Origin: JAAFIM01 sp964467315
Lineage (GTDB): Bacteria > Bacteroidota > Bacteroidia > Chitinophagales > Saprospiraceae
Length of the DNA: 52,917 nucleotides
NCBI GenBank assembly: GCA_964467315.1
Contig: CAYXSA010000021.1
Location: 1 to 52,917, forward strand
Direction: 5' to 3'
Shown here: positions 7,952 to 16,200 of the stretch, piece after piece
Numbering within the stretch: the first letter of the stretch is position 1
How the letters are laid out: every line of letters starts with the position of its first letter
Notes under the pieces: model-generated
The model's input: only the letters and a program-made list of their open reading frames with translations
Told to the model about the DNA's origin: nothing
Database searches by the model: none
Position numbers and translations under genes: made by a program

Positions 7952-8290
7952 ATGCCAGACGAAGCCAAAGAATGCCCCGAATGCCATTCGCCTTACGGAT
8001 ACCCCACAGAGGGAACGACCTACACCTGCCCCGAATGCGCCCACGAATGGGACAGCGCCGAGCTCCTACCCAGCAGCCTCATCGTCAAAGACTCCAATGG
8101 CAATTTGCTGCAAAATGGCGATAGCGTCATCGTCATCAAAAATCTGCCCGTAAAAGGCGCTGCCAAGCCCATCAAAGCAGGTACAAAGGTCAGAAATATA
8201 CGGCTCGTAGACAGCGACCACAATATCGACTGCAAAATAGAAGGCTACGGCGCTATGGCGCTAAAGTCCGAATTTGTGCGCAAAGCCTAA
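7952..8290 (+). CDS. yjdM: PhnA/YjdM family zinc-ribbon protein
   Basis: A 112-aa protein of the PhnA (YjdM) family. The N-terminal zinc ribbon has two CPEC pairs (residues 8-11 and 29-32), and the C-terminal part (VKDSNGNLLQNGDSVIVIKNLPVKG) is the SH3-like domain of the family. The name comes from the Escherichia coli phosphonate operon, but the protein is not a phosphonate hydrolase and its role is unsettled. The length is normal. It starts 15 bp after the methyltransferase stop and is much more GC-rich than that gene, so it may be read through from the restriction operon while being part of the older chromosome. A GC-rich hairpin (8302-8329) and repeat R4 follow. Confidence 0.88.
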   Translation: MPDEAKECPECHSPYGYPTEGTTYTCPECAHEWDSAELLPSSLIVKDSNGNLLQNGDSVIVIKNLPVKGAAKPIKAGTKVRNIRLVDSDHNIDCKIEGYGAMALKSEFVRKA

Positions 8291-8335
8291 ATAAATCGAT
8301 AGCGCCCGCCCGTCCTTTGCGGGCGGGATAAAATT

Positions 8336-8418
8336 GCGTGAGGGATATGTAGAGCCGTAGCATGCTACGGCTCAAATAGCCCGACCGCAGCCCCCTTTTT
8401 GGGGCTGCGGGCACGCCC
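8336..8418 (+). repeat. Three-way-junction repeat, copy R4
   Basis: GCGTGAGGGATA, arm B made only of the palindrome GAGCCGTAGCATGCTACGGC, ATAGCCCGACC, arm C GCAGCCCC/GGGGCTGC, GGGCACGCCC. The arm-B palindrome recurs inside arm C of R6, R14 and R20. Confidence 0.92.
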
Positions 8419-8428
8419 CAAAAAAACC

Positions 8429-9193
8429 TTAAAAATTCGGCTCGCAGTGGTTGAATAGCACCTCAAAATACTGCTCGTTGAAAAAATTGCTCATCTGCGT
8501 AACCTCAATGCCCATGCGCGTGATGCGTTTTGGCAAAATGTCTTTTTTGATGACACGCTCGTAAGAGTTGCGCACCATCTCAACGCAGTACAATTTTGTG
8601 CTGTCGCGGTCGTCAAATTCCATATCAAATTTCACCTTGCGGCGCAAGAGGTCGAAGGCTTGCTCAAGCGCCTTTTCTTTGATTTCTTCGCTAAATTTGG
8701 GGCGCACGGCAGCGAGGGAGCCGAGTTGACTGCTCTCGATATAGTCCGCCAGCGGCTCGATGAGCACGCCCTCGCTGTAGTCGCTGCTCACGGTGTGCAA
8801 AATCATAATGCTGTCCTCTGGCTTGGGGCGTACCACAAAACCGCAATGCGTAATCGTGTATTTTTCTTCCAAAAAGTCGGTAATAAAATCGCTTACAGCG
8901 CCATAACCTCGACGCAGTAAAAGGTCGCCTTGTCGAAGTTGAGCTATTTCTGCGGCTGTGAGGCTATCGGCGGGGCGATTGACGGCTTTTTTGCCTATGG
9001 AACCTACGCCTTTTTTGAGCAGAGCATTATCAGCGGCATTGAGTGGAGGCGTAGGCTGCAGCTTATTGATAAGCGTATCTTTGCCATTGCTGCCGTTTTT
9101 GAGTGCTTCGGCTTCCGTGAGGCAAGCCGTAGGCACAAAGAAAAGGGCTGCAAAGAGCAGCCCAATGATAAAAGAGGGAAAAAGGCGTTTCAC
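8429..9193 (-). CDS. YiiX/YebB-like permuted papain amidase, lipoprotein
   Basis: A 254-aa predicted lipoprotein (lipobox PTAC, Cys24). The C-terminal domain has LRQGDLLLRRG (residues 86-96), THCGFVV with His116, and KLYCVEMV with Cys203. A His before the Cys is the order of the circularly permuted NlpC/P60 families (YiiX, YebB, YaeF), which cleave amide or thioester bonds in cell-wall or lipid-linked substrates; the substrate here is unknown. The start codon is GTG at 9193, and no in-frame ATG precedes the signal peptide. It lies 27 bp downstream of the LexA-like regulator on the same strand, so the two are probably co-transcribed and this gene could be stress-controlled. Confidence 0.8.
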   Translation of the reverse strand: MKRLFPSFIIGLLFAALFFVPTACLTEAEALKNGSNGKDTLINKLQPTPPLNAADNALLKKGVGSIGKKAVNRPADSLTAAEIAQLRQGDLLLRRGYGAVSDFITDFLEEKYTITHCGFVVRPKPEDSIMILHTVSSDYSEGVLIEPLADYIESSQLGSLAAVRPKFSEEIKEKALEQAFDLLRRKVKFDMEFDDRDSTKLYCVEMVRNSYERVIKKDILPKRITRMGIEVTQMSNFFNEQYFEVLFNHCEPNF

Positions 9194-9220
9194 GTTGCTT
9201 GTCTTTGCTATTTTTTTTGC

Positions 9221-10105
9221 TTAGGTATTGGCGTTATTTTGCCGCACCAGCTCCTCTATGGTGCTATAGAGTTTGCTGATGATAGCCGACTGTTGCTGCA
9301 TCGTAGTGCGCAGGTCGCCGACTTCTTCGCGCAACATATCTTTGATGTTTTGGGGCGAGGGCAAAAACGGGCTAATTTTAGCGCGAACATACCAAATTTC
9401 TCGGATATCTTTGGCATAGAGGGCATAAGGCTCATAATAATTGTTATCCGAAATCAACAGGAGCCGCTGTTGGTCTTTGAATTGGTTGTTTACGCGCTTC
9501 ACCAGCACATCGCCACGCGTGATAATCACATACACGTAACTATCTTTTATCGAAGTTGCCCAGAGATTTGGCTCTAAGTAGCTGCAAACGACCTTATCAC
9601 CCTCAAAAAGCGTGGGTTCCATGCTATCGCCCGCCACATCGAAGGAGCGATGCGTGCCCACTTTGTACTTATAATCGGGCAGCGTATAAGAGGGCAATTC
9701 CTGTATAAAAGCCGCATCGCATTCCTCGCTCGCATAGCCTGCCTGCGCGGGTATGGGCACGTGCACGATGCGCTCGTCGTTTTGCGCATCCGTAACTATC
9801 GTCAGCATCCGAAAATTGCGATGGTCTTCCTCTTTCGCAAACATCAGCCCCTTGCCCGTAAACAGGTACACGGGGTTCATCTGATAGGCATCTACCGCCT
9901 TGCGCACCAGCTCGATGGTTACGTCCCTACGCCCTTTGAGTATCTCGCTAAGGCTTTGGGGCAGATAGTCGAGCGCCATCGCAAATTGGCGCGAGGAGCG
10001 TATGCGCCCTTCCTTTTTTAGCTTGTCGTGGCAAGCAATAAACCGCTGCGTAACGACGCTGCTAAGGGCATTTTCTTCCGTATTATTGCTATTCAAAGTG
10101 TCCAT
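9221..10105 (-). CDS. XRE/S24 LexA-like transcriptional regulator
   Basis: A 294-aa cytoplasmic regulator. Residues 15-80 form a helix-turn-helix of the XRE/cro type (SRQFAMALDYLPQSLSEILKG). Residues 110-240 are a peptidase S24 domain with GDSMEPT (Ser161) and VLVKRV (Lys203), the Ser/Lys dyad that carries out self-cleavage in LexA and CI repressors. An Ala-Gly pair in PIPAQAGY (residues 122-123) is a possible cleavage site. The C-terminal 50 residues look like a short coiled coil. Proteins of this kind in Bacteroidota include stress and phage-type repressors; the targets of this one are not evident. It precedes the YiiX-like lipoprotein gene in one transcript. The ATG at 10105 is the only sensible start. 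Confidence 0.85.
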   Translation of the reverse strand: MDTLNSNNTEENALSSVVTQRFIACHDKLKKEGRIRSSRQFAMALDYLPQSLSEILKGRRDVTIELVRKAVDAYQMNPVYLFTGKGLMFAKEEDHRNFRMLTIVTDAQNDERIVHVPIPAQAGYASEECDAAFIQELPSYTLPDYKYKVGTHRSFDVAGDSMEPTLFEGDKVVCSYLEPNLWATSIKDSYVYVIITRGDVLVKRVNNQFKDQQRLLLISDNNYYEPYALYAKDIREIWYVRAKISPFLPSPQNIKDMLREEVGDLRTTMQQQSAIISKLYSTIEELVRQNNANT

Positions 10106-10146
10106 TTTTCAAAAGCGGATATTTTATTTTCGTGGTTTTTTCTTTT

Positions 10147-10331
10147 GGGCCTGCCCCCTGCGCCACACCCCTGCCAAAGGGGCAGGGGTGGAGCCGTAGC
10201 ACGGCGTGCCTTCGGCACTTGTGCCATGCTACGGCTCTGCATGGCGCGGGGTCGGGCTATTCGCTGCATCACGCGTAGGGGCAGACACAGGGGTCTGCCC
10301 CTACGCGTGGTTCCGCTTCTATCCCTCAGGC
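10147..10331 (-). repeat. Three-way-junction repeat, copy R5, with changed closing stem
   Basis: On the minus strand the closing stem is GCCTG...CAGGC instead of GCGTG...CACGC, a double compensatory change. Arm B holds a palindrome with GTAGGGGCAGAC; arm C has several nested hairpins, including a GAGCCGTAGC module enlarged at its apex. Confidence 0.9.
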
Positions 10332-10664
10332 TTGCGCCTGCGGCGCTTTTCACTAATTTGCATAAACCCTACCGTAAAGCTACAATTTTTCTTTGAGTAT
10401 CGCAATTTTTTACGCAAAAAAATTAAACAATAGGGCTTTTTTGTTAGCAAATAAGCGCTACTTTTGAAAATATGCCTTTTATTTTGCATTTTTCTGGGCA
10501 AGAAAAAATAAAAAAACTTTTCTGCTAAAAGTCTTTGATTGATAGCGTTTTATGCGGTTTGGGCGTTCTTAGGGAAAGTTTAACAGCTTTTTTATTCAAT
10601 GATTTGTTGTATTTTCGCCGAATAAGCAAAGCGCATTCTCCTGCTTTTTTCTATCTCTCTCACT
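10332..10664. other. AT-rich intergenic region before tdk
   Basis: No gene is seen. A GCGCCGCAGGCGC-type hairpin adjoins R5, followed by about 300 bp of AT-rich DNA. TATTTTCG at 10610-10617 is a near match to TAnnTTTG and may serve tdk, whose start is 48 nt further on. Confidence 0.55.
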
Positions 10665-11252
10665 ATGGTCGGCAAATTAAATCTCATTATCGGTCCGATG
10701 TTTTCGGGCAAAAGTACCATGTTGCTCACGCGTTACCGCCGCTACGGCATTGCGGGCAAACGCTGTTTATTGGTCAAGTATGCGGGCGATATGCGCTACA
10801 CGGAGTCTGAAGAGCGGGTCGTTACGCACGACCAAGTGAGCTACCGCGCTACTTCCTGTCGCCTGCTGGCAGAGATAGCGGAGTTGGTGCATACTTACGA
10901 CGTGATTTGTATCGACGAAATACAGTTTTATCCCGATGCGGCGCAGTACTGCGACGAGTGGGCAAATGCGGGACTTATCGTAGAGGCTTGCGGATTGAGC
11001 GGCGATTTTCGCCGCCGCCCTTTTGAGCAAATCAGCCTGCTTATCGCCCTTTGCGACGATGTAGAGCACGTAAAAGCCGTCTGCCGTGCTACGGGACAAG
11101 ATGCCCCTTTCAGTAAGCGCACCTCGAAGGAAGAGGAGCAAGAGGTCATCGGCAGCACGGATAAATACCAAGCTGTATCGCGTTTGTGCTATCTGTATGC
11201 CGCGCCCGATTCTGCTACGCAGTCCGATAGCCAAGCTTCAGCAGTCGTATAG
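10665..11252 (+). CDS. tdk: Thymidine kinase (type II, TK1-like)
   Basis: A 195-aa cytosolic kinase that phosphorylates thymidine to dTMP in the salvage pathway. The P-loop is GPMFSGKST (residues 10-18), the Mg-binding DEIQFYPD is at 84-91, and the catalytic Glu lies in CDEWANAG (Glu98). The lasso region resembles the animal TK1 enzyme (APFSKRT, EVIGSTDKY, RLCY) more than the usual bacterial form. Of the four Cys that normally hold the structural zinc, only Cys140 and Cys175 remain; the partners are Thr143 and Ser172. The enzyme may thus lack zinc, yet the length is complete and the active-site residues are present. It is probably a single-gene transcript; the EcoRV-like gene starts 55 bp later with different base composition. 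Confidence 0.92.
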   Translation: MVGKLNLIIGPMFSGKSTMLLTRYRRYGIAGKRCLLVKYAGDMRYTESEERVVTHDQVSYRATSCRLLAEIAELVHTYDVICIDEIQFYPDAAQYCDEWANAGLIVEACGLSGDFRRRPFEQISLLIALCDDVEHVKAVCRATGQDAPFSKRTSKEEEQEVIGSTDKYQAVSRLCYLYAAPDSATQSDSQASAVV

Positions 11253-11307
11253 GCTAATAGGGGCAAATCCTTATGCCCCATAAGACAACCATAATCGCCC
11301 ACAAAAA

Positions 11308-12159
11308 ATGGACAAAATAAAACTTAAAAGCAATTTTTTGCAAAACCTACAGGCATTTGCTGCAACACTCAAAAGCCATGTTCAAACTCCTGATAACCAA
11401 TGGACGGTAAAAGGTTTTATTGATGTGTTTGAAAATATATACACGATATCTTCAGACACCAAAATCATATCAAAAGTCCTTGAAATACATTTGTTTTCCA
11501 AATTTTTGGAATTTGGAAAAGAGTATGGTTTTGATATAGTGCTTGCAGAAAAACAAAATTGGTATCCAGATATTTCTTTTGTTTCTCAAACAAACGCAGA
11601 GATAAAATTTGCTGTAGACTTAAAAACAACATATCGTTTGGCAGAAAACCCACTTTTTTGCAACGGTTTTACTTTGGGTTCGCATGGTGAGTATTTCACA
11701 AAACCCGACAGTTCAAAAAATATACAATACCCTTACTATCAGTATCTTGGGCATTATTGTTTAGGTATTTTGTACTCTCGCAAGCAACTGCCTGCGCTTG
11801 AAGAAGCTACCTTATATAAAAAAGAAGACCTGCCAAATATCCCCTCTGTAATTACCGATTTTGATTTCTTTGCTCAAGAAAAATGGAGAATTGCCAGCGA
11901 TAAAAGCGGTAGCGGCAACACGGCAAATATCGGAAGTATCACATTTATCGCGGATATTTTGGAAGGTAACGGAATTTTTGCTAAATTGGGGGAAGATTGC
12001 TTCAACGAGTACTGGCAAAATTACGGTAACATAAAAGTCAAGGATAAAAAAATAACAGACTTGCCAAGTTACTTGCAATTTAAAGGTAAAGAAAGCACTT
12101 GGATTGCCGAAAATATCGTAAAAAAACGAACAACAGGAAACACAAAAGATGATAAATAA
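11308..12159 (+). CDS. EcoRV-type restriction endonuclease (predicted GATATC)
   Basis: A 283-aa type II nuclease collinear with EcoRV. YPD (Asp88) and AVDLKTTY (Asp104, Lys106) match the EcoRV catalytic residues Asp74, Asp90 and Lys92; Glu59 in VLEIHLF fits Glu45. Other matching blocks are FTLGSHGEYF, NIQYPYYQYLGHY, EKWRIASDKSGSGNTANIGS and NYWQNY-like text near the end. The Gly-Ser-Gly-Asn-Thr loop (201-205) corresponds to the EcoRV recognition loop that reads GATATC in the major groove, so the same specificity is expected; this is inference from conservation. The gene is AT-rich, and its last 11 bp overlap the methyltransferase start, a compact restriction-modification operon. Confidence 0.93.
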   Translation: MDKIKLKSNFLQNLQAFAATLKSHVQTPDNQWTVKGFIDVFENIYTISSDTKIISKVLEIHLFSKFLEFGKEYGFDIVLAEKQNWYPDISFVSQTNAEIKFAVDLKTTYRLAENPLFCNGFTLGSHGEYFTKPDSSKNIQYPYYQYLGHYCLGILYSRKQLPALEEATLYKKEDLPNIPSVITDFDFFAQEKWRIASDKSGSGNTANIGSITFIADILEGNGIFAKLGEDCFNEYWQNYGNIKVKDKKITDLPSYLQFKGKESTWIAENIVKKRTTGNTKDDK

Positions 12160-13054
12160 CAACCCTCCCTTTGTCCCCCCAATAAAAATTCAAGGCAAAA
12201 AAACCCAATTAGTGGGCTTTATCCTCGAAAACCTGCACGAAATAGAGTTCGGCACTTGGATAGAGCCCTTCATGGGTTCAGGGGTAGTCGGCTTTAACAT
12301 AAAGCCTAAACAAGCAATTTTTGCAGACAGCAACCCGCATATTATTCGTTTCTACAACGCTTTAAAAAGCAAAGAAATTAGTGCCTTTATCGTCAAGCAA
12401 TTTTTGAAAGAACAAGGCGAATTGTTAGCAGAAAAAGGACAAATATTTTACAATGAGGTGCGGGAACGATTTAATCGTGAACACAGCCCTTTAGATTTTT
12501 TGTTTTTGAATCGTAGCTGTTTTAATGGTATGATACGATTCAATCGAAAATTAGAATTTAATGTGCCGTATGGGCATAAAGCTGAGCGATTTGCACAAGC
12601 ATACGTTACGAAAATCACCAATCAAGTCAAGCAGGTTGCTGCGATGATGGAAGAAAGCGATTGGGTATTTGTTTGTCAAGATTTCAGGGACACTATAAAA
12701 GCAGCTAAATCGAACGATTTTATTTACTGCGACCCGCCATATATTGGTAGACATGTAGATTATTATGATAGCTGGGACGAGCAAAACGAATTGGATTTAG
12801 AGCAATCATTGCAGAGTAGCGGAGCAAAATTTATGCTTTCTACTTGGCACAGCAACCAATACCGCGCAAACAGCTATTTGCAAAGCGTTTGGTTGCCTTA
12901 TCGCATCGCCACCACTGCGCATTTTTATCATCTTGGCGCAAAAGAAGCCAATCGCGCCCCTATGACGGAAGCACTCGTACTCAATTACGAAGCCTCTAAA
13001 ACGCAGAAAATTGCTATACCCGCAGAAAATATGCAGCTTCAGTTAGGGGTTTAG
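12149..13054 (+). CDS. D12-class N6-adenine DNA methyltransferase (EcoRV-type modification)
   Basis: A 301-aa Dam-family (alpha-class, MethyltransfD12) adenine methyltransferase that should protect the sites cut by the nuclease encoded just upstream. The AdoMet motif I is WIEPFMGSGVVGFN (37-50), and the catalytic motif IV is YCDPPYIGRHVDYY (193-206). Between them lie the conserved NRSCFNGMIRFN block and a target-recognition region. The gene order and the 11-bp overlap with the nuclease indicate translational coupling. The length is normal and all motifs are intact. The specificity is expected to be GATATC by pairing with the EcoRV-like enzyme. Base composition is AT-rich like the nuclease, pointing to acquisition as one unit. 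Confidence 0.92.
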   Translation: MINNNPPFVPPIKIQGKKTQLVGFILENLHEIEFGTWIEPFMGSGVVGFNIKPKQAIFADSNPHIIRFYNALKSKEISAFIVKQFLKEQGELLAEKGQIFYNEVRERFNREHSPLDFLFLNRSCFNGMIRFNRKLEFNVPYGHKAERFAQAYVTKITNQVKQVAAMMEESDWVFVCQDFRDTIKAAKSNDFIYCDPPYIGRHVDYYDSWDEQNELDLEQSLQSSGAKFMLSTWHSNQYRANSYLQSVWLPYRIATTAHFYHLGAKEANRAPMTEALVLNYEASKTQKIAIPAENMQLQLGV

Positions 13055-13126
13055 TGTGTTGGATTGTTACGCATCATTTTGAGCGGAAAGAGCCTGAATA
13101 GATAGAAAAAAGATAGAATAAGCCTT

Positions 13127-13258
13127 GCGTGAGGGATAGGAGCGAAACCAGCACGCTGCGCGTGCTGATGTAGCGGATAGCCCGACCCCGCGCCCCGTAG
13201 AGCCGTAGCATGCTACGGCTCCCTGCGCCTTTGCGCAGGGGGGAGCGGGGGCACGCCC
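13127..13258 (+). repeat. Three-way-junction repeat, copy R6
   Basis: GCGTGAGGGATAG, arm B GAGCGAAACC-AGCACGC/GCGTGCT-GATGTAGCGG, ATAGCCCGACC, arm C containing two sub-hairpins (the GAGCCGTAGCATGC palindrome and CCTGCGC/GCGCAGG), GGGCACGCCC and an A7 tract. It sits after the EcoRV-type operon. Confidence 0.92.
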
Positions 13259-13275
13259 AAAAAAACGCCTAAAAC

Positions 13276-16200
13276 TTAGTATATATCGACTTTTAGCGGC
13301 TCACACCATTGGCGCTTTTCGTGCTGATAATAGAGATAGGCGCAGGCGGCTTGGGCGGTATAAGTGCCCGCAACATCGGCTTTGAGGTCGAGGTTGATGC
13401 TGCGTTCTTCGCCTGCTTTTAGCCGCTCGAAGTGCAGGACAAGCAAGCCTTCGTGGATTTCGTAAAAGCTGAAAGCCTTGCGTTTTTGCAGCTCGCGCAG
13501 TTGCCAGATAGGGAGCGTTAGCCCTGCGGGAATGCCGATTTGCGCGATAGCCATCGTGGTATTTTCTTTGGAAATGTTTTTCAGACGGGCGCTAAGGCGT
13601 AGGATTTCGCCCGTTTTGGCGCTATCTTGGGCGAATTGGGTATGGAGGCGCAGGGCGCAATCGGCTTGATTGGCGGGCAGGCGGCTATGATAATGGAATT
13701 GGAGTTCGTAAGGCAGGGGCGAATCGGTATGCTCAAATAAAATTTCCACACTTTGTTTGCCATTGGTTTCGGGGCAAGACAGGGCGGGCACGTTAATGGG
13801 TTGCCCTACCAAATACTTGATGCGGGCGGCTTCTTGTCCGTTGATGCGTACCAGCAAAGTGCCGTTTTTATCGGCTTGGGGCTGCATTTTTTGATACAAG
13901 GCGAAGGCTTTTAGGTAGAGTATAGTGCCCTGTGTGGAGCCGTAGCCGTAGAAATCTTTGGCGCTTTGGAGGTAGTTAATTAGGGGCTCTATGTGCTGCT
14001 TTAGTGCGGGGTCGCGCAAGACGGCGAGGGCGACAAGGGCGGTAGTTTCTATGCGTAGCGCCTTGCCTTGCGAGTTGGTGATGCTGCCTATTTTTCCGCT
14101 AAGGCTGTAGGCGCTATCGCGTTGTGTGAGCAAATTTTGCACAATTTCGCGGGCGCGGGCGCTATCTTCCACGTTGTAAAGGCTAAGGGCGCTAAGGGCG
14201 AGCAAATAAGGGTCTTTGCTTTTTTCGGCGCTTTTGGCGGACGCTTCTATTTCGCGTTTTAATTTTTTGCTGTTGTCGATACATTCGCTCATTGCCCAAG
14301 TTATGTAGACTTCGGCGAGGTCGGTATTGCCCCAAGTGCTTGTATAATTTTCGCTTAATTTCCAGCCGCCTTTGCCATCTCTGCGGTTTAGCAACCATTT
14401 TTCTGTGCGCTCCAGCAGGGCTTTGTCTACGTCGTAGACCTTTGCCATTTCGTGAAACTGCATCAGCCCGTAAGCGGTCATTCCTTCTGAAGCGGGGTCT
14501 TTGCCATACCAAGAAAAGCCGCCGCCTGCGCATTCGTAGCCGATTAGCTTTTGGTAGCCTGTTTGCAAATGTGCTTGCATGGTTTGGCGCAATTCGGGGG
14601 AGATGGGATTTTTTTGGAGCAATTGCATCGCCAGCACATTGGGGTAATTGGTACTGCTGGTTTGCTCGAAACAGCCCGAAGGCATGCGGAGCATTGCTTG
14701 CAGGGTGCTTTGCATTTCGTCGTTGGGGGCGCTGTGAATGCGGAGTTGTAGTTTTGCGCTGCCTTTTATGGCTTCGTTGATGTGCAGGTTATGCGAAGCC
14801 TTTAGGGTTTTGCCCGCGAAGGTCTGATGATGCAAAAAACCGCGTGGGCGGCTGCGAATGGGGGCAGCGAAAAAATCGCCGCATTTGGGCGTTACAAAGG
14901 AGATATGTAGGCTGTCGCTGCCTTCGCTGCTACTGAGGACTTCGCAGGGCAGCAGCAAAACGCGGCTACCGTTGGCGGGTAAATGCAGGGTATCAGAGGC
15001 AGGCAGCAGTAGCCGCAAGTTTTTCGGCAGTTGTAGAGTAAATCGCCCTATGGTAGCTTCGCCGCGATTGTGTAGGGTGATGGGCAGGCGCAGTAGGTCG
15101 CCCGCGAGTAGCTCGCTGGGTATTTTTGCCGAAATTTCGATGGGCTGTAGGCTGGAGTAGCGTGTGCGATGCAGGGCTATTTTTCCGTCGTGGCTGATGC
15201 CTTCGAGTTGCGTCGTGAAGGTGCTAAGTTCGTCGCTATGGTAAAATTCAATCTCCGCTATGCCTTCCGCATTGGTGCGCAGGCGCGGATTCCAGTATAC
15301 GGTACTGCGCAGGTCGTTGCGCTGTAGGGGCTGGCTGCGGTCTATTTTTTCGTATCGGGGTGCATAAAATTCGCGCGGGCGGTAGTAATTGGTGCTGCTT
15401 GGGCTGCTTGGGGGCGTTGTCTGCTGCGGGCGTGGGCGCTCTACGATAGGCAATTCTTCCGCAAGTTCGGGGGCTGTTTCTTGTACGGGGGCGGCTTTGG
15501 TTTTTTTCGGGGCTTTGGCTTTTTTTTCTTTGCGGCTGGCGCTGCCTGTACGTGCGCTCATGTTATCATACATCGGGGGCGCAGACCGAGTGATAGAAGA
15601 CATAACGCGGCGCTCCCTATAATTTTCGCTTACGACTTCTACTGAAGGCAACTCCAGTTCCATATCTGTTATTCGCAAGCCTATTTTGAAAGTGAATAGG
15701 CTATCGCTCCTAATCTCTTTAGTATCAATATAGGAACTGTAGTGCGCCGATTGGTACTGTATCTTTAATTCAGTTGAGTACGCCTCTTGCATATCTATGG
15801 TAAAATATCCATCTTCATCAGGCACTACACTACCAAATAGATAAGAGTTGCTAAATACTGTCACCTCTGCATAGTTTATAGGCGGAGCGCCTTCTGCTCT
15901 TAGCACTCTACCGCGCAGTGGGTGGCTGCGGTAGGCTTTCAGGGGCTGCCCATCAGCGCTAAAGTTGAATGCGCTGATGCGGTTGTAGGAGTGCTCCAAT
16001 GGAGTTTTTTTGTCTGCACTTTCTAAGCTGAAGGTTTCGTAAAGTGCCAAATTTTTGAATACGAAATGTCCTGCGCTATCGGTGCGCGTGCTGTCGCTGC
16101 CGCTTGATTTGCTTGTGGCGTGTAGCGGCAAATTGGCTATAGGCTCGCCGTACATATCTACGATTTTGCCACGAAATTCGCCCTTTTCCTGCACAAACAT

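Noticed and set aside
10028..10396. Open frames inside repeat R5 and similar frames in R3, R8, R10, R12, R14 and R20
   Set aside because: They consist of Arg/Ala/Pro/Gly-rich translations of GC-rich hairpins, which recur with every repeat copy and have no independent start signals.
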